From: Ihuprevotella massiliensis | Lineage (GTDB): Bacteria > Bacteroidota > Bacteroidia > Bacteroidales > Bacteroidaceae | Length of the DNA stretch: 64,000 bases | Direction of reading: 5' to 3' | Assembly: GCA_900095835.1 (NCBI GenBank) | Contig: LT608321.1 | Location: 352,373-416,372 of the forward strand | In this document: positions 15,498 to 26,827 of the stretch, piece by piece | Position numbering within the stretch: the first letter of the stretch is position 1 | How the letters are laid out: every line of letters begins with the position of its first letter | Notes under the pieces: generated by a model | What the model was told of the DNA's origin: nothing | Database searches by the model: none | The model's input: only the letters and a program-made list of their open reading frames with translations | Position numbers and translations under genes: made by a program

Positions 15498-16835
15498 ATG
15501 AACATTGACCTATTTATGCAGCAGCTTGAGGCTCGCCACCCTGGTGAGCAAGAATACTTGCAAGCTGTTCGCGAAGTATTGCTTAGCATTGGTGACATTT
15601 ACGACCAACATCCAGAATGGGAACGTGCCTCCTTATTGGAGCGTTTGGTAGAACCCGAACGTATCATCACATTTCGTGTACCCTGGGTAGACGATCGTGG
15701 TAAGGTTCAAGTCAACATTGGCTACCGCGTACAATTTAATTCCGCCATTGGTCCCTACAAAGGTGGGTTGCGATTCCACGCATCGGTCAATCTCAGCATC
15801 CTCAAATTCTTGGGATTTGAGCAAACTTTCAAGAACGCTCTAACCACTCTTCCCATGGGTGGTGGCAAGGGAGGTTCTGACTTCTCACCACGCGGAAAGA
15901 GCGATGCAGAAATCATGCGTTTCTGCCAATCTTTCATGAACGAACTGTATCGTTACATTGGTCCTGAAGTAGACGTTCCTGCTGGTGACATTGGCGTTGG
16001 TGGTCGTGAAATCGGCTATCTCTTTGGTCAATACAAAAAGCTTACACGCGACTTCTCTGGTGTACTCACCGGTAAGAACCTTGAGTTCGGTGGAAGCCTC
16101 ATTCGTCCTGAAGCTACAGGTTTCGGAGGGCTGTATTTTGTAAATGAAATGCTACAACGTGCAGGATACGAGCTCAAAGGAAAGACCGTCGCCATCTCTG
16201 GATTTGGCAATGTCGCTTGGGGGGCAGCAACTAAAGCCACTCAACTCGGTGCTAAAGTCGTGACCATTAGCGGACCTGATGGATATATTTATGATCCAGA
16301 AGGAATTAGTGGAGAAAAAATCGACTATATGCTCGAACTTCGCTCATCAGGCAATGATATCGTAGAACCCTATGCAGAAGAGTTCCCCACGGCTAAGTTT
16401 ATTCCTGGAAAGCGTCCATGGGAAGTCAAAGTAGATATCGCTCTACCTTGTGCAACTCAAAACGAGCTTAACGGTGAAGATGCACAACACCTTGTAGACA
16501 ATGGCGTGCTCTGTGTAGGTGAAATCTCTAATATGGGATGCACTCCAGAAGCAATCGACCTCTTCATTGAGAAGAAGATGCTGTTTGCTCCTGGTAAGGC
16601 AGTTAATGCCGGTGGTGTAGCAACATCTGGTCTGGAAATGAGCCAAAACGCTATGCACCTCTCCTGGAGTGAAGCAGATGTTGATGCTCGTTTACACCAA
16701 ATTATGCACGGTATTCACCAACAATGCGTCAAATACGGTACCGATGAAAATGGTTATGTCAACTACGTCAAAGGAGCTAATGTCGCAGGCTTCATGAAAG
16801 TTGCAAAAGCTATGATGGCACAAGGTGTCGTATAA
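15498..16835 (+). CDS. gdhA: glutamate dehydrogenase (hexameric, probably NADP-type)
   Basis: 445 residues, the length of the small hexameric bacterial enzyme. It interconverts 2-oxoglutarate plus ammonium and glutamate. Substrate-site region KGGLRFHASVNLSILKFLGF and GGGKGGSDFSPRGKSDAEIM with the catalytic lysines; SLIRPEATGFGGLYF; Rossmann motif SGFGNVAWGA. The C-terminus is complete. In Bacteroidales this is the main ammonium-assimilation route. No promoter box was seen in the 78-base gap after serS, so read-through or the leader hairpin may matter. Confidence 0.96.
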   Translation: MNIDLFMQQLEARHPGEQEYLQAVREVLLSIGDIYDQHPEWERASLLERLVEPERIITFRVPWVDDRGKVQVNIGYRVQFNSAIGPYKGGLRFHASVNLSILKFLGFEQTFKNALTTLPMGGGKGGSDFSPRGKSDAEIMRFCQSFMNELYRYIGPEVDVPAGDIGVGGREIGYLFGQYKKLTRDFSGVLTGKNLEFGGSLIRPEATGFGGLYFVNEMLQRAGYELKGKTVAISGFGNVAWGAATKATQLGAKVVTISGPDGYIYDPEGISGEKIDYMLELRSSGNDIVEPYAEEFPTAKFIPGKRPWEVKVDIALPCATQNELNGEDAQHLVDNGVLCVGEISNMGCTPEAIDLFIEKKMLFAPGKAVNAGGVATSGLEMSQNAMHLSWSEADVDARLHQIMHGIHQQCVKYGTDENGYVNYVKGANVAGFMKVAKAMMAQGVV

Positions 16836-16957
16836 TTTGAGAATTGCCGTTACTGTTTCTCTATCATTATACCAATAACGCATAGTCCATAAGTTGCTTA
16901 CAAACATTATTGGTTGATAGTTCAACAGTCACAGCAATAAATTCTACAATATCCTTT

Positions 16958-16994
16958 GCGGATGGTAGTGAAATCAACACTATCATCCGCAATT
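16958..16994 (+). terminator. gdhA terminator
   Basis: 13-bp stem GCGGATGGTAGTG / CACTATCATCCGC (16958-16970, 16978-16990; one G-T pair), 7-base loop, then AATTTT. Confidence 0.7.
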
Positions 16995-17075
16995 TTGTGG
17001 AAATAATACGACACTTTCTATACATTTGGCTGTATTTTCAATCACCACAATAACTACAAATCCAAAGAAAATTCG

Positions 17076-17083
17076 TAATTTTG
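17076..17083 (+). promoter_or_regulatory. -7 box for the FNT-family gene
   Basis: TAATTTTG, 59 bases before the ATG at 17142. No clear -33 box. Confidence 0.45.
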
Positions 17084-17141
17084 CTGCCGTTTGAACATAG
17101 GCAGCACATAATCTTTAACATACAACATACTATTACAAGTG

Positions 17142-17750
17142 ATGCCCAAAACATTTGATCTTATTCGCCTTGCCATTGCTGCCGGTGTTGCTATCGGCCT
17201 AGCAGGCTATGTCTATCTCACCCTCCACGATTTAGCTGGTGCAGTTCTTTTTGCCTTTGGCCTTCTCACTATTGTGAGCTATCGTCTAAAGCTCTTTACA
17301 AGCGTGGCTGGCTTTATCCATCGCAATGAGTTTCCTCAACTAGCCCTAATTCTTGTTTGTAACATCATAGGATGTGGACTTGTTGCCCTACTCTCTCGAG
17401 CTGCAGCTCACCCCCTCTCTCCAACAGCAGAAGTTGTAATCGGAGAGCGACTTGCTAATGGAGCTTTGAATAGTGGATTGCTAGCGATAGGATGTGGCAT
17501 CATCATGACTGTATCTGTAACATTTGCATATCGTGGTAAATTTCTACCACTACTCTTTGGTGTGCCTCTCTTCATCAAATGCGGATTCCCTCACTGCATG
17601 GCAGATGCTTTCTATCTAACTAGCTGTTCTCTGGATTTCTGGGGAAAGCATTGGCAAGAAATTAGCCTCTATTACCCCGCTATTGTTCTAGGTAACTTTG
17701 TTGGTTGCAATCTACCTCGCCTATTTCCTAAGCAAGACGACCTACATTGA
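17142..17750 (+). CDS. formate/nitrite transporter (FNT) family protein, short form
   Basis: 202 residues from the ATG at 17142 (a GTG one codon earlier is possible); about six membrane segments. Several stretches line up with FocA/NirC landmarks: GAVLFAFGLLTIVSYRLKLF where FNT proteins have the first half-helix loop, and CGFPHCMADAFYL where they have the conserved channel histidine (family SGxEHxxANM). The end, YYPAIVLGNFVGCNLPRLF, matches the last FNT helix. It is about 60-70 residues shorter than typical members. It probably moves a small monovalent acid across the inner membrane; the substrate is unknown. Confidence 0.7.
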   Translation: MPKTFDLIRLAIAAGVAIGLAGYVYLTLHDLAGAVLFAFGLLTIVSYRLKLFTSVAGFIHRNEFPQLALILVCNIIGCGLVALLSRAAAHPLSPTAEVVIGERLANGALNSGLLAIGCGIIMTVSVTFAYRGKFLPLLFGVPLFIKCGFPHCMADAFYLTSCSLDFWGKHWQEISLYYPAIVLGNFVGCNLPRLFPKQDDLH

Positions 17751-17823
17751 TAAAATCAGCAGGCAATAGTGACAAAGGGGTGACTTCAGATCACCCAGAA
17801 CTTACAACAGACACTCATCAAAA

Positions 17824-17867
17824 AAACGATTCCTCCACTTGCAAAGCAGCAAATGGAGGAATCGTTT
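17824..17867. terminator. bidirectional terminator
   Basis: Perfect 14-bp stem AAACGATTCCTCCA / TGGAGGAATCGTTT between two convergent genes. The minus strand continues into a run of T, the plus strand into TATATATTATT. Confidence 0.8.
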
Positions 17868-17915
17868 ATATATTATTACACTCAGTAGCTTTGAGCTACC
17901 TTTAATTGAGAAGCA

Positions 17916-18920
17916 CTATTCAAGGCGCATCGTGCCAGCATCTGGAAGTTCCTTCCAACGGAAACCGTATGTATCGTAAGCATCTGTAACGATGACAAAA
18001 CAATTAGGTGCACGAAGCTTAATTCCTTCGGTGATGGCTGGGAGTTCTTTTTGACGAACTACCAGAAGAAGAATGTCTTTGTCACCACCACTATAAAGTC
18101 CTTTTGAGGGAGTCCATGTAGCAGTGCGGTCTAGTGTATGAAGAATCCACTCTCGCAGTCCCTCTCTGTCTTTACAATCACAGATGATATGCACAAGCTT
18201 TGTATCCTGGGTACCACTTACCACTGTAGCAATGGACCGAGTAATGGCAAACATTGTGATGAGCGAATAAAAAGAAAGCATCCAAGACTTGGCTTCTGCA
18301 CTACCGATATTGAGTCCATATCCCATACCAATGACTAAAAGTCCCGAAAGTACGATGAGACCATCCACTGTCATCAAGGCATAAGAGAAACGCACACGAG
18401 TAAATTTGTGGATAATCATAGCAATGATGTCACTACCACCACTCGAAGCACTCTGTTTGATAACAAGTCCTGTACCTACTCCTACCAGAACACCACCAAT
18501 AAGACTGCTGATAATTAGATCATTAGTTAAATCTAAGTGTCCACCTAACAGTTTAGTGGGGTCGAGAGTTTTCAAAGCCTCTACAGGATAGCTCCACTGC
18601 GTTAGAATATTCACCATTATTGGGAGTGTCACTGCTGCTACCAAAGTGCGCAACCCTAGCTTACCTCCTAGCACAAGAAGTGAGATGATGAGCAAAGGTA
18701 TCTGAATACAAAGGGCAATAGTGCCAATTGGTGCTGCGGGAAAGATGGCGTGCAACACAATACTAATACCAAAAACTCCACCAGGCACTATGCCATAAGG
18801 GTTAATAAAGTAAACCAATCCTAATGCGGTAACTAAACACCCGAAAAGAATAAAGGGGACAGCACGAAGTGTCTCAGGCTGAGAGGCTTCTTTCCAAAGC
18901 CCACGAAGAGAAAAAGACAT
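17916..18920 (-). CDS. YitT-family membrane protein (DUF2179)
   Basis: 334 residues. The N-terminal two thirds hold five to six membrane segments with the YitT landmarks (NPYGIVPGGVFGISIVLHAI; GVLVGVGTGLVIKQSASSGG SDIIA). Residues about 240-325 form the soluble DUF2179 domain (IICDCKDREGLREWIL, SKGLYSGGDKDILLLVV), which may bind a small ligand. The transported or sensed substrate is unknown. Its -7 box is back-to-back with the promoter of the secreted nuclease gene. Confidence 0.88.
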   Translation of the reverse strand: MSFSLRGLWKEASQPETLRAVPFILFGCLVTALGLVYFINPYGIVPGGVFGISIVLHAIFPAAPIGTIALCIQIPLLIISLLVLGGKLGLRTLVAAVTLPIMVNILTQWSYPVEALKTLDPTKLLGGHLDLTNDLIISSLIGGVLVGVGTGLVIKQSASSGGSDIIAMIIHKFTRVRFSYALMTVDGLIVLSGLLVIGMGYGLNIGSAEAKSWMLSFYSLITMFAITRSIATVVSGTQDTKLVHIICDCKDREGLREWILHTLDRTATWTPSKGLYSGGDKDILLLVVRQKELPAITEGIKLRAPNCFVIVTDAYDTYGFRWKELPDAGTMRLE

Positions 18921-19018
18921 AAATTCCTATTGAGTTATTAGGTTTCATCAGCGAGGGGCAACTATTCTCAAGCACTCTTTTTTCAGAACGCTAAATGCTC
19001 CCCAACTATAATCGGGCA

Positions 19019-19049
19019 CAAAAGTACTCGTTTTGCAGCAAAGCACAAA
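19019..19049 (-). promoter_or_regulatory. promoter of the YitT gene
   Basis: The minus strand reads TTTG (complement of 19046-19049), 19-base spacer, TACTTTTG (19019-19026): a full consensus, about 99 bases before the ATG. Confidence 0.65.
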
Positions 19050-19065
19050 ATTTAGAGCATATATA

Positions 19066-19096
19066 TTTGCTTAAAACTAAGGAAGATTTACCTTTG
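19066..19096 (+). promoter_or_regulatory. promoter of the secreted nuclease gene
   Basis: TTTG (19066-19069), 19-base spacer, TACCTTTG (19089-19096), 27 bases before the ATG at 19124. It excludes the longer open frame starting at 18995. Confidence 0.75.
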
Positions 19097-19123
19097 CACT
19101 TGGTAAGCATAATCCATATCTTG

Positions 19124-19918
19124 ATGAAAAGTTTTATCCTCTCTGTTCTCCTTATAACAAGCAGTGCTGCTACAGCGGTGTCGGTCCCATTGCCTTCACC
19201 TTCTTCTGCACCTAACAAGCAGCACATTCCTCTCGAACAACCCGTCAGACTACGTAATTGCCCAGAGCAAATCATCGTACACACAGGCTATCGATTATCC
19301 TTCAATCGCGAAACGCTGTGCCCAAATTGGGTAGCATGGGAACTAACTGCACAAGAAACCCAAGGCACTGCTCAGCGTTCTAATGATTTTCGCCCCGACC
19401 CTGCTGTTCCACTTCGTTATCAAGTCACCACTGATGATTACAAGCACAGCGGCTATGACAGAGGACACATGTGCCCCTCTGCCGATATGAAGTGGAGTCC
19501 TGCTGCCCAATCAGAATGTTTTTTCATGAGCAACATCTGTCCACAGCTACATAGTCTTAATGCTGGTGGCTGGGAAAAGCTAGAAAGCGCCTGTCGACGT
19601 TGGGCCAAACGTGAAGGTCAAATCTACATTGTCTGTGGGCCTATCTATAATACAGGAAGAAAAGTGCTACATATCGGTAAGCAACAGAAGATTCGCGTGC
19701 CCAATGCCTTCTTCAAAGTTGTGCTTTCTCTCAAAAAGGGCGAAGAAAAGGCGATTGGCTTCTATTATACCAATCGAGATGGTAAACAAAATATGTCGGA
19801 CGCAGCTAAAAGTGTCGATGAAATCGAACAAATGACCGGCATGGACTTCTTCCCACAGCTCAACGATGCCTTAGAACGTCGTGTTGAAGCAAAATACTCA
19901 CTCAACCAGTGGCATTAA
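19124..19918 (+). CDS. secreted DNA/RNA non-specific endonuclease (NUC1 family)
   Basis: 264 residues from the ATG at 19124, chosen because the promoter lies at 19066-19096 and because it opens with a signal peptide (SFILSVLLITSSAATAVS). Beta-beta-alpha metal nuclease with the DRGHMCPSADM motif; catalytic H115, and the Mg-binding Asn about N137 in FMSNICPQ. These enzymes cut DNA and RNA without sequence preference; exported forms scavenge nucleotides or degrade extracellular DNA. It ends 91 bases from the convergent SUI1 gene. Confidence 0.9.
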   Translation: MKSFILSVLLITSSAATAVSVPLPSPSSAPNKQHIPLEQPVRLRNCPEQIIVHTGYRLSFNRETLCPNWVAWELTAQETQGTAQRSNDFRPDPAVPLRYQVTTDDYKHSGYDRGHMCPSADMKWSPAAQSECFFMSNICPQLHSLNAGGWEKLESACRRWAKREGQIYIVCGPIYNTGRKVLHIGKQQKIRVPNAFFKVVLSLKKGEEKAIGFYYTNRDGKQNMSDAAKSVDEIEQMTGMDFFPQLNDALERRVEAKYSLNQWH

Positions 19919-20009
19919 TGGTGGCTTTCCATCTTCTCAACAAATGGTGTATCAATGTGTGCCGTTAAACCATAGATTCTGAAAATGAACTTCTTAGTTC
20001 TCCCCTGCT

Positions 20010-20348
20010 TCACTTGGTTTGTGTATATCCCATAGCACGAAGTATTTCAATAACCCGTTGTTTGAAATCTCCTTGTACTAGCACTTCACCATCCTTCGCG
20101 CTGCCACCTACGCCACATTTGGACTTCAGGGATTTGCCTAACTCTTTTAGGTCGGTTTCACTACCTATAAATCCACTAACAATGGTCACGGTCTTCCCAC
20201 CGCGACCGTTTTTTTCTATGCGTACACGCAGCTTTTGCTCTTTTGCCTCCAAAGTTTTCACTTCTTCTTCGGCATCCGTTTGGTAAACATAGTCTGCGGC
20301 AGTGCTAAATACCACCCCTAAACGATTTTTCCAATCATTATCTTTCAT
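20010..20348 (-). CDS. translation factor SUI1/eIF1-like (YciH family)
   Basis: 112 residues from the ATG at 20346-20348; the frame runs to 20381 but the family begins at MKDNDWKNRLGVVFST. The C-terminal half is the SUI1 fold with RGGKTVTIVSGFIG and KCGVGGSAKDGEVLVQGDF. The bacterial eIF1 homologue is thought to bind the small ribosomal subunit and influence start-codon selection; its need in Bacteroidota is not settled. It lies 51 bases after the YgjP-type gene on the same strand. Confidence 0.9.
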   Translation of the reverse strand: MKDNDWKNRLGVVFSTAADYVYQTDAEEEVKTLEAKEQKLRVRIEKNGRGGKTVTIVSGFIGSETDLKELGKSLKSKCGVGGSAKDGEVLVQGDFKQRVIEILRAMGYTQTK

Positions 20349-20399
20349 ATGACTCACTATATCTAAATTCAAATACATCATATACGTAATAGGAACGCG

Positions 20400-20939
20400 C
20401 TACCTAGTACGTCCCAATGAACGCAAATTGCGTGCAAAGGTATTCATCTTTTTGTCCAAGACCTTTGATATACCTTTTGCTCCCCCTAAGATATTGTCCA
20501 CTTCTGCCCAAAATCTGGGGCTATGGTTCAATTCTATCAAATGCGCCAATTCATGGCATACCACATAATCTACTAGTTCTCGTGGAGATAGCAACAACCA
20601 AACATTAAAATTGACGTTTCCAAGTGATGAACAGGACCCCCATCTGCTACTAACATCTTTGTAAGTGATGCGTTTTATACTGACTCCTGCTGCAGCTGCT
20701 CGTTCATGAATAATAGGAGTAATAAGCTGTTTACACTGAGTTCTCAGTATTTCTATGATGACCTTATTGAGCCATTCTTGTTTACTTGGCTGAGAGAAAT
20801 CAAAATTGTTAGGTAACAAAAGAGTCACGTCCCCCTTTTTAGATTTCACTTGCGCCACCTCTTTTTGTGGTTGTAACTCTAAGGTCAGACGTAAGAGGTC
20901 TGTTTCTATCGAAAACTGTGGAGTGATATTAAAGCGCAT
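20400..20939 (-). CDS. YgjP-type zinc metallopeptidase (DUF45)
   Basis: 179 residues. Zinc motif in VCHELAHLIELNHSPRFWAEV (HELAH plus downstream HSPRFW), and SSRWGSCSSLGNVNFN, both hallmarks of DUF45/YgjP proteins. Probably an intracellular metalloprotease; target unknown. The frame extends to 20969 but the -7 box at 20967-20974 overlaps that end, so the start is the ATG at 20937-20939. Confidence 0.88.
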   Translation of the reverse strand: MRFNITPQFSIETDLLRLTLELQPQKEVAQVKSKKGDVTLLLPNNFDFSQPSKQEWLNKVIIEILRTQCKQLITPIIHERAAAAGVSIKRITYKDVSSRWGSCSSLGNVNFNVWLLLSPRELVDYVVCHELAHLIELNHSPRFWAEVDNILGGAKGISKVLDKKMNTFARNLRSLGRTR

Positions 20940-20966
20940 ATGAAGTGTAGTAGGGTTTACGTTGAC

Positions 20967-20997
20967 CAAAGATACAACATCTCATGAAATAGAACAA
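20967..20997 (-). promoter_or_regulatory. promoter of the YgjP-SUI1 unit
   Basis: Minus strand: TTG (complement of 20995-20997), 20-base spacer, TATCTTTG (20967-20974), 28 bases before the ATG. Confidence 0.65.
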
Positions 20998-21561
20998 CGG
21001 CAAAACTAAAGACTTCGCTAATCTTTGTGAATCCACAATTTATATTTAGCTTCTCACATTGCATTATACGCAGACAAACCTTACTGTGGCCCTCAATAAA
21101 TGAATCTTCGAAAGACTGTCACACCGACCGGAACGAGTGTTTCACAGATTTTCTCCGATCTTTTCTCGAAAATCTCCCACGAAATTACTTTTGTCTCCCA
21201 CGTTTTAACCATATCCCTCCATTCTTTTCGTCAAATAAAAGGAGATTCTTTCCCAATCCATCGCAACACTTTGCCAACTATCGCAAAAGAAAGCTTATTT
21301 CAATCTCCTTTTCCTTTACAACAATCATCGACACACTAGTTTCTAACGCCTTTATCACAATATTCGAGGTCTAGTTTCAAAATTATTTTTGTCATTATAT
21401 TTCGCCACACACATACAATAATTAAGATTTACAAAGCTACATCCAGAGATTTATTATGAGGAATTAGGAAAGTCTATACGCTTGTTCCTAAGGACAACAC
21501 GATTGTTTTTTACAACAGCAAAATAATACCCAAACATTGCATAGGTTTGCACCGCCACACA
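20998..21561. other. gene-free gap between divergent genes
   Basis: About 560 bases without a credible gene; the frames at 21027-21374 and 21100-21339 run through the degenerate repeat (copy B) and have no recognisable features. Confidence 0.6.
21115..21215. repeat. degenerate intergenic repeat, copy B
   Basis: Contains GATTTTCTCCGATCTTTTCT, then a CGAAAATCTCCCACG word, resembling copy C (ATTTTCTCCGTAGATTCGAG on its minus strand). In one frame it reads VSQIFSDLFSKISHE, similar in style to copies A and C. Confidence 0.35.
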
Positions 21562-21593
21562 TTTGCTAAATTGAAGACAAATGCTTATATTTG
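21562..21593 (+). promoter_or_regulatory. promoter of the cyclophilin gene
   Basis: TTTG (21562-21565), 20-base spacer, TATATTTG (21586-21593), 23 bases before the ATG at 21617. It overlaps an earlier in-frame ATG at 21581, which therefore cannot be the start. Confidence 0.75.
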
Positions 21594-21616
21594 CAGAAAT
21601 AACTAGATACTCCAAT

Positions 21617-22354
21617 ATGGCAACAATAAACATCAACACTCCCTTTGGAGATATTAAAGTGCGTCTCTATGATGAAACGCCAATTCACCGTGATAATTTT
21701 CTAAAATTGGCGCAAGAGGGCTTTTATAATGGTACTCTATTTCACCGCGTCATAGAGAACTTTATGATTCAAGGCGGAGATCCAGATAGCAGAGAAGCTA
21801 CACCAAAACAAATGCTCGGCACTGGTGATTCAGGCTATACCTTACCTGCTGAGATTGTTGCTGGCTTGTATCACAAACGAGGTGCATTGGCAGCCGCGCG
21901 AATGGGAGATGAAATGAACCCTAATCGAGAATCTAGCGGAAGCCAATTTTATATTGTTTGGGGACAAAGCTATAATAAGTCGAAGCTGAAACAATTAGAG
22001 AAGCAAATGCTCCAACAGATGGAGCAACAAAGGTTTAATGCTTTAGCCGCTTCCCACAAAGACGAAATTATGAACTTGCGACGTAACCGCGACCGCGAGG
22101 GGCTGGCAGAATTGCAGGAGCGTTTGCTCCAACAAGCTCAACAAGAAGTGAAAGCAAAAGCACCGCTGTTTACCAAAGAAATGTACCAAATGTATGAAGA
22201 AACCGGAGGTACCCCTTTCCTTGACGGCCAGTATACTGTATTTGGAGAAGTAACGCAAGGACTTGATGTGGTAGGAAAGATACAGAGTGTCACCACCGGT
22301 ATGGCAGATCGTCCCGTACAAGATTTGAAAATTCAAGTATCCATCGAAGACTAA
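21617..22354 (+). CDS. peptidyl-prolyl cis-trans isomerase, cyclophilin type
   Basis: 245 residues from the ATG at 21617 (promoter-defined). Cyclophilin motifs FHRVIENFMIQGGDPDSR and SSGSQFYIVWG, then the closing QYTVFGEVTQGLDVVGKI. Between them, at about residues 120-200, is an inserted charged helix (KQLEKQMLQQMEQQRFNAL, RNRDREGLAELQERLLQQAQ), seen in Bacteroidales cyclophilins but not in the short E. coli enzymes. No signal peptide, so likely cytoplasmic. The SDR gene follows 33 bases later. Confidence 0.92.
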   Translation: MATININTPFGDIKVRLYDETPIHRDNFLKLAQEGFYNGTLFHRVIENFMIQGGDPDSREATPKQMLGTGDSGYTLPAEIVAGLYHKRGALAAARMGDEMNPNRESSGSQFYIVWGQSYNKSKLKQLEKQMLQQMEQQRFNALAASHKDEIMNLRRNRDREGLAELQERLLQQAQQEVKAKAPLFTKEMYQMYEETGGTPFLDGQYTVFGEVTQGLDVVGKIQSVTTGMADRPVQDLKIQVSIED

Positions 22355-22387
22355 CCCTTCATTTCCCAACTAGTAACCATTTAGAAA

Positions 22388-23242
22388 ATGAAGATACTCA
22401 TCACAGGTGCCAATGGATTCGTTGGTTGCCGAGTTGCACGCTTCTTAGGGATGTCACACCAAGTCGTAGCTTTGAGCAGCAAGGATTTGGACATCACAGA
22501 CATTGACGCTGTATATTCTGTCGTAATGGACCACCTCCCTAAAGCGATTATCCATTTGGCAGCACTTTCAGACCCTGGATACTGTCAACAAAACCCTGAT
22601 GACAGTAAAATCGTCAACGTTGAAGGCACCATCAATGTGTCACGCGCAGCGGCTGCTGTAGGTGCGAAAATGATTTTTGCAAGTTCTGACCAAGTGTACA
22701 CTGGACAGCTCGGAGAGGAGCCTTTTAACGAAACTTTAGCACTTTCACCGGCAGGAGTTTATGGAAAACATAAATTGGAAGCAGAAACAGCGATGCTCTC
22801 TCTTCTACCCAATGCGGTGGCCCTCCGCCTTACTTGGATGTATGACATTCCTGCTTCGCCTCTTCGCCAAAATCAGGGAATACTTGTTCGCCTGATGAAA
22901 GCAGCAGAAGAGCAACAGCCTCTTTATGTATCTACTCAAGAAACACGTGGAATCACTCACGTATGGGAAGTGGTACGTAGAATTGAAGGAACGATTGGTC
23001 TGCCTGGTGGCGTCTATAACTTTGGAGCCACAAACGAAGTCTCAACCTTTGACACTTATCGTGCAGCAGCGCAATTCTTAATGACCACAGGGTTCATAGA
23101 GATGGAACCACACGATTTGGTACAACCCTCAGATGCCCCACACAGAAGCCTTAGCATTTCCCTTGCTAAATTGGAGCGCTTTGGTTTAACCTTCCCCAAC
23201 AGCATTGCAGGCCTACGCACTGCTTTATTACATAGTGTGTAA
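22388..23242 (+). CDS. NAD(P)-dependent extended SDR, RmlD-like
   Basis: 284 residues. N-terminal nucleotide-binding motif TGANGFVG (residues 6-13), FASSDQVYTG, and the catalytic YGKHK. The closest functional relatives are dTDP-4-dehydrorhamnose reductases, and the fold region after YGKHK (EAETAMLSLLPNAVALRLTW) fits the RmlD group. No rmlABC genes are nearby, so a rhamnose role is not supported by context. Sits 33 bases after the cyclophilin gene. Confidence 0.85.
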   Translation: MKILITGANGFVGCRVARFLGMSHQVVALSSKDLDITDIDAVYSVVMDHLPKAIIHLAALSDPGYCQQNPDDSKIVNVEGTINVSRAAAAVGAKMIFASSDQVYTGQLGEEPFNETLALSPAGVYGKHKLEAETAMLSLLPNAVALRLTWMYDIPASPLRQNQGILVRLMKAAEEQQPLYVSTQETRGITHVWEVVRRIEGTIGLPGGVYNFGATNEVSTFDTYRAAAQFLMTTGFIEMEPHDLVQPSDAPHRSLSISLAKLERFGLTFPNSIAGLRTALLHSV

Positions 23243-23336
23243 CAGTCCCTTTATTGTTATAACTGTAGTACAATAAGCTTAAAAGCTATATCGTTTTGCT
23301 GGAATATAAGTCTTATACTTCCAATACCTTCACCCT

Positions 23337-23987
23337 ATGATTCGAACTGTTCTTTTTGACCTCGATGGCACATTGTTAAATACATTGACCGACTTGTCTA
23401 ATAGCGTAAACTTTGCGCTAAAGGCGCACGAGTTGCCCGAAAGAACCGTTCAAGAAATTCGTGCATTCTTGGGTAATGGCATCCGCAATCTAATCGAAAA
23501 ATCCGTACCATTCAACACCTCTGTAGAAGTGCTTGACAAGGTTTTTCAGAGTTTCAAAACTTACTATTTGAAACATGGATTAGATTATACTACCCCATAT
23601 GTAGGAATAATGCCACTTCTTGAGAAGCTCAAAAAGGAATCATTTAAGATGGCGATTATCAGCAACAAAGTAGATGCAGCTGTACAACAACTAAACACTC
23701 AATTTTTCGCTGATTACATGGATATCGCAGTTGGTGAAAAACCTAATGTAAAGAGAAAACCAGCTCCAGATAGTGTACTTTTTGCTATAGAAGCTCTCGG
23801 TGCACAACCGGATACAACATTGTATATCGGTGATAGCGAAGTAGACTATGAAACAGCACGTGCAGCAAGCGTGAAATGTGTACTTGTCACTTGGGGATTT
23901 CGTGACGAACACGACTTGAAACTTTTAAAATCAGACTTTTATGCGAATTCTCCGGAGGAATTATACAACATCATCTCTAGTAGTTAG
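23337..23987 (+). CDS. HAD hydrolase, phosphoglycolate phosphatase-like
   Basis: 216 residues. HAD motif I FDLDGTLLNT with nucleophile D9 and D11, helical cap typical of Gph/PGMB proteins, motif II IISNK, motif III around KPAPDSVLFA, motif IV YIGDSEVDYETARAA. Length and order fit Gph, which clears 2-phosphoglycolate, but related proteins act on other small phosphates, so the substrate is unproven. Confidence 0.85.
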   Translation: MIRTVLFDLDGTLLNTLTDLSNSVNFALKAHELPERTVQEIRAFLGNGIRNLIEKSVPFNTSVEVLDKVFQSFKTYYLKHGLDYTTPYVGIMPLLEKLKKESFKMAIISNKVDAAVQQLNTQFFADYMDIAVGEKPNVKRKPAPDSVLFAIEALGAQPDTTLYIGDSEVDYETARAASVKCVLVTWGFRDEHDLKLLKSDFYANSPEELYNIISSS

Positions 23988-24159
23988 TCAGGGAGTTTAT
24001 CGCTTTCCAATAGCTGTCTAAGTACTTCTAGAATAAAGAAAAGTGTTATATAGGCTTTTCGACTTCACAATCTACCCAATATAACATAGTATATTCTTTA
24101 TTTTAGCACAAACGAGACAAAAAAATACCTTTAGATTTTTTTTTTCTCAGAGAAAAGAG

Positions 24160-24167
24160 TAAATTCG
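24160..24167 (+). promoter_or_regulatory. -7 box for tRNA-Gly (and perhaps pfkA)
   Basis: TAAATTCG, 21 bases before the tRNA 5' end; preceded by a T-rich tract. Confidence 0.4.
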
Positions 24168-24187
24168 CATCTGAAAGAATAAAAAAC

Positions 24188-24260
24188 GCGGCAGTAGCTC
24201 AGCTGGTAGAGCATGGGCTTCCCAAGCCCAGGGTCGCGGGTTCGAGCCCCGTTTGCCGCT
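24188..24260 (+). tRNA. tRNA-Gly (anticodon CCC)
   Basis: 73 bases. Acceptor arm GCGGCAG pairs with TTGCCGC, D arm AGCTCAGCTGGTAGAGC, anticodon arm TGGGC-TTCCCAA-GCCCA with CCC at the anticodon, and T arm GGTTCGAGCCCC. Discriminator base T; CCA is not encoded. pfkA starts 35 bases downstream, so the two may be on one transcript. Confidence 0.95.
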
Positions 24261-24294
24261 CAGAACGAACTTGTTTATATTATTCCCTCTATAT

Positions 24295-26822
<2,528 letters not shown>

Positions 26823-26827
26823 CCAAT

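Larger units (their letters stand above)
16836..17138. other. gap between gdhA and FNT-family gene
   Basis: No gene. Holds the gdhA terminator (16958-16994) and the next promoter box (17076-17083). Confidence 0.7.

Noticed and set aside
21027-21374. 115-residue plus-strand frame
   Set aside because: Runs through repeat copy B and stops before the mapped cyclophilin promoter; composition is not protein-like.
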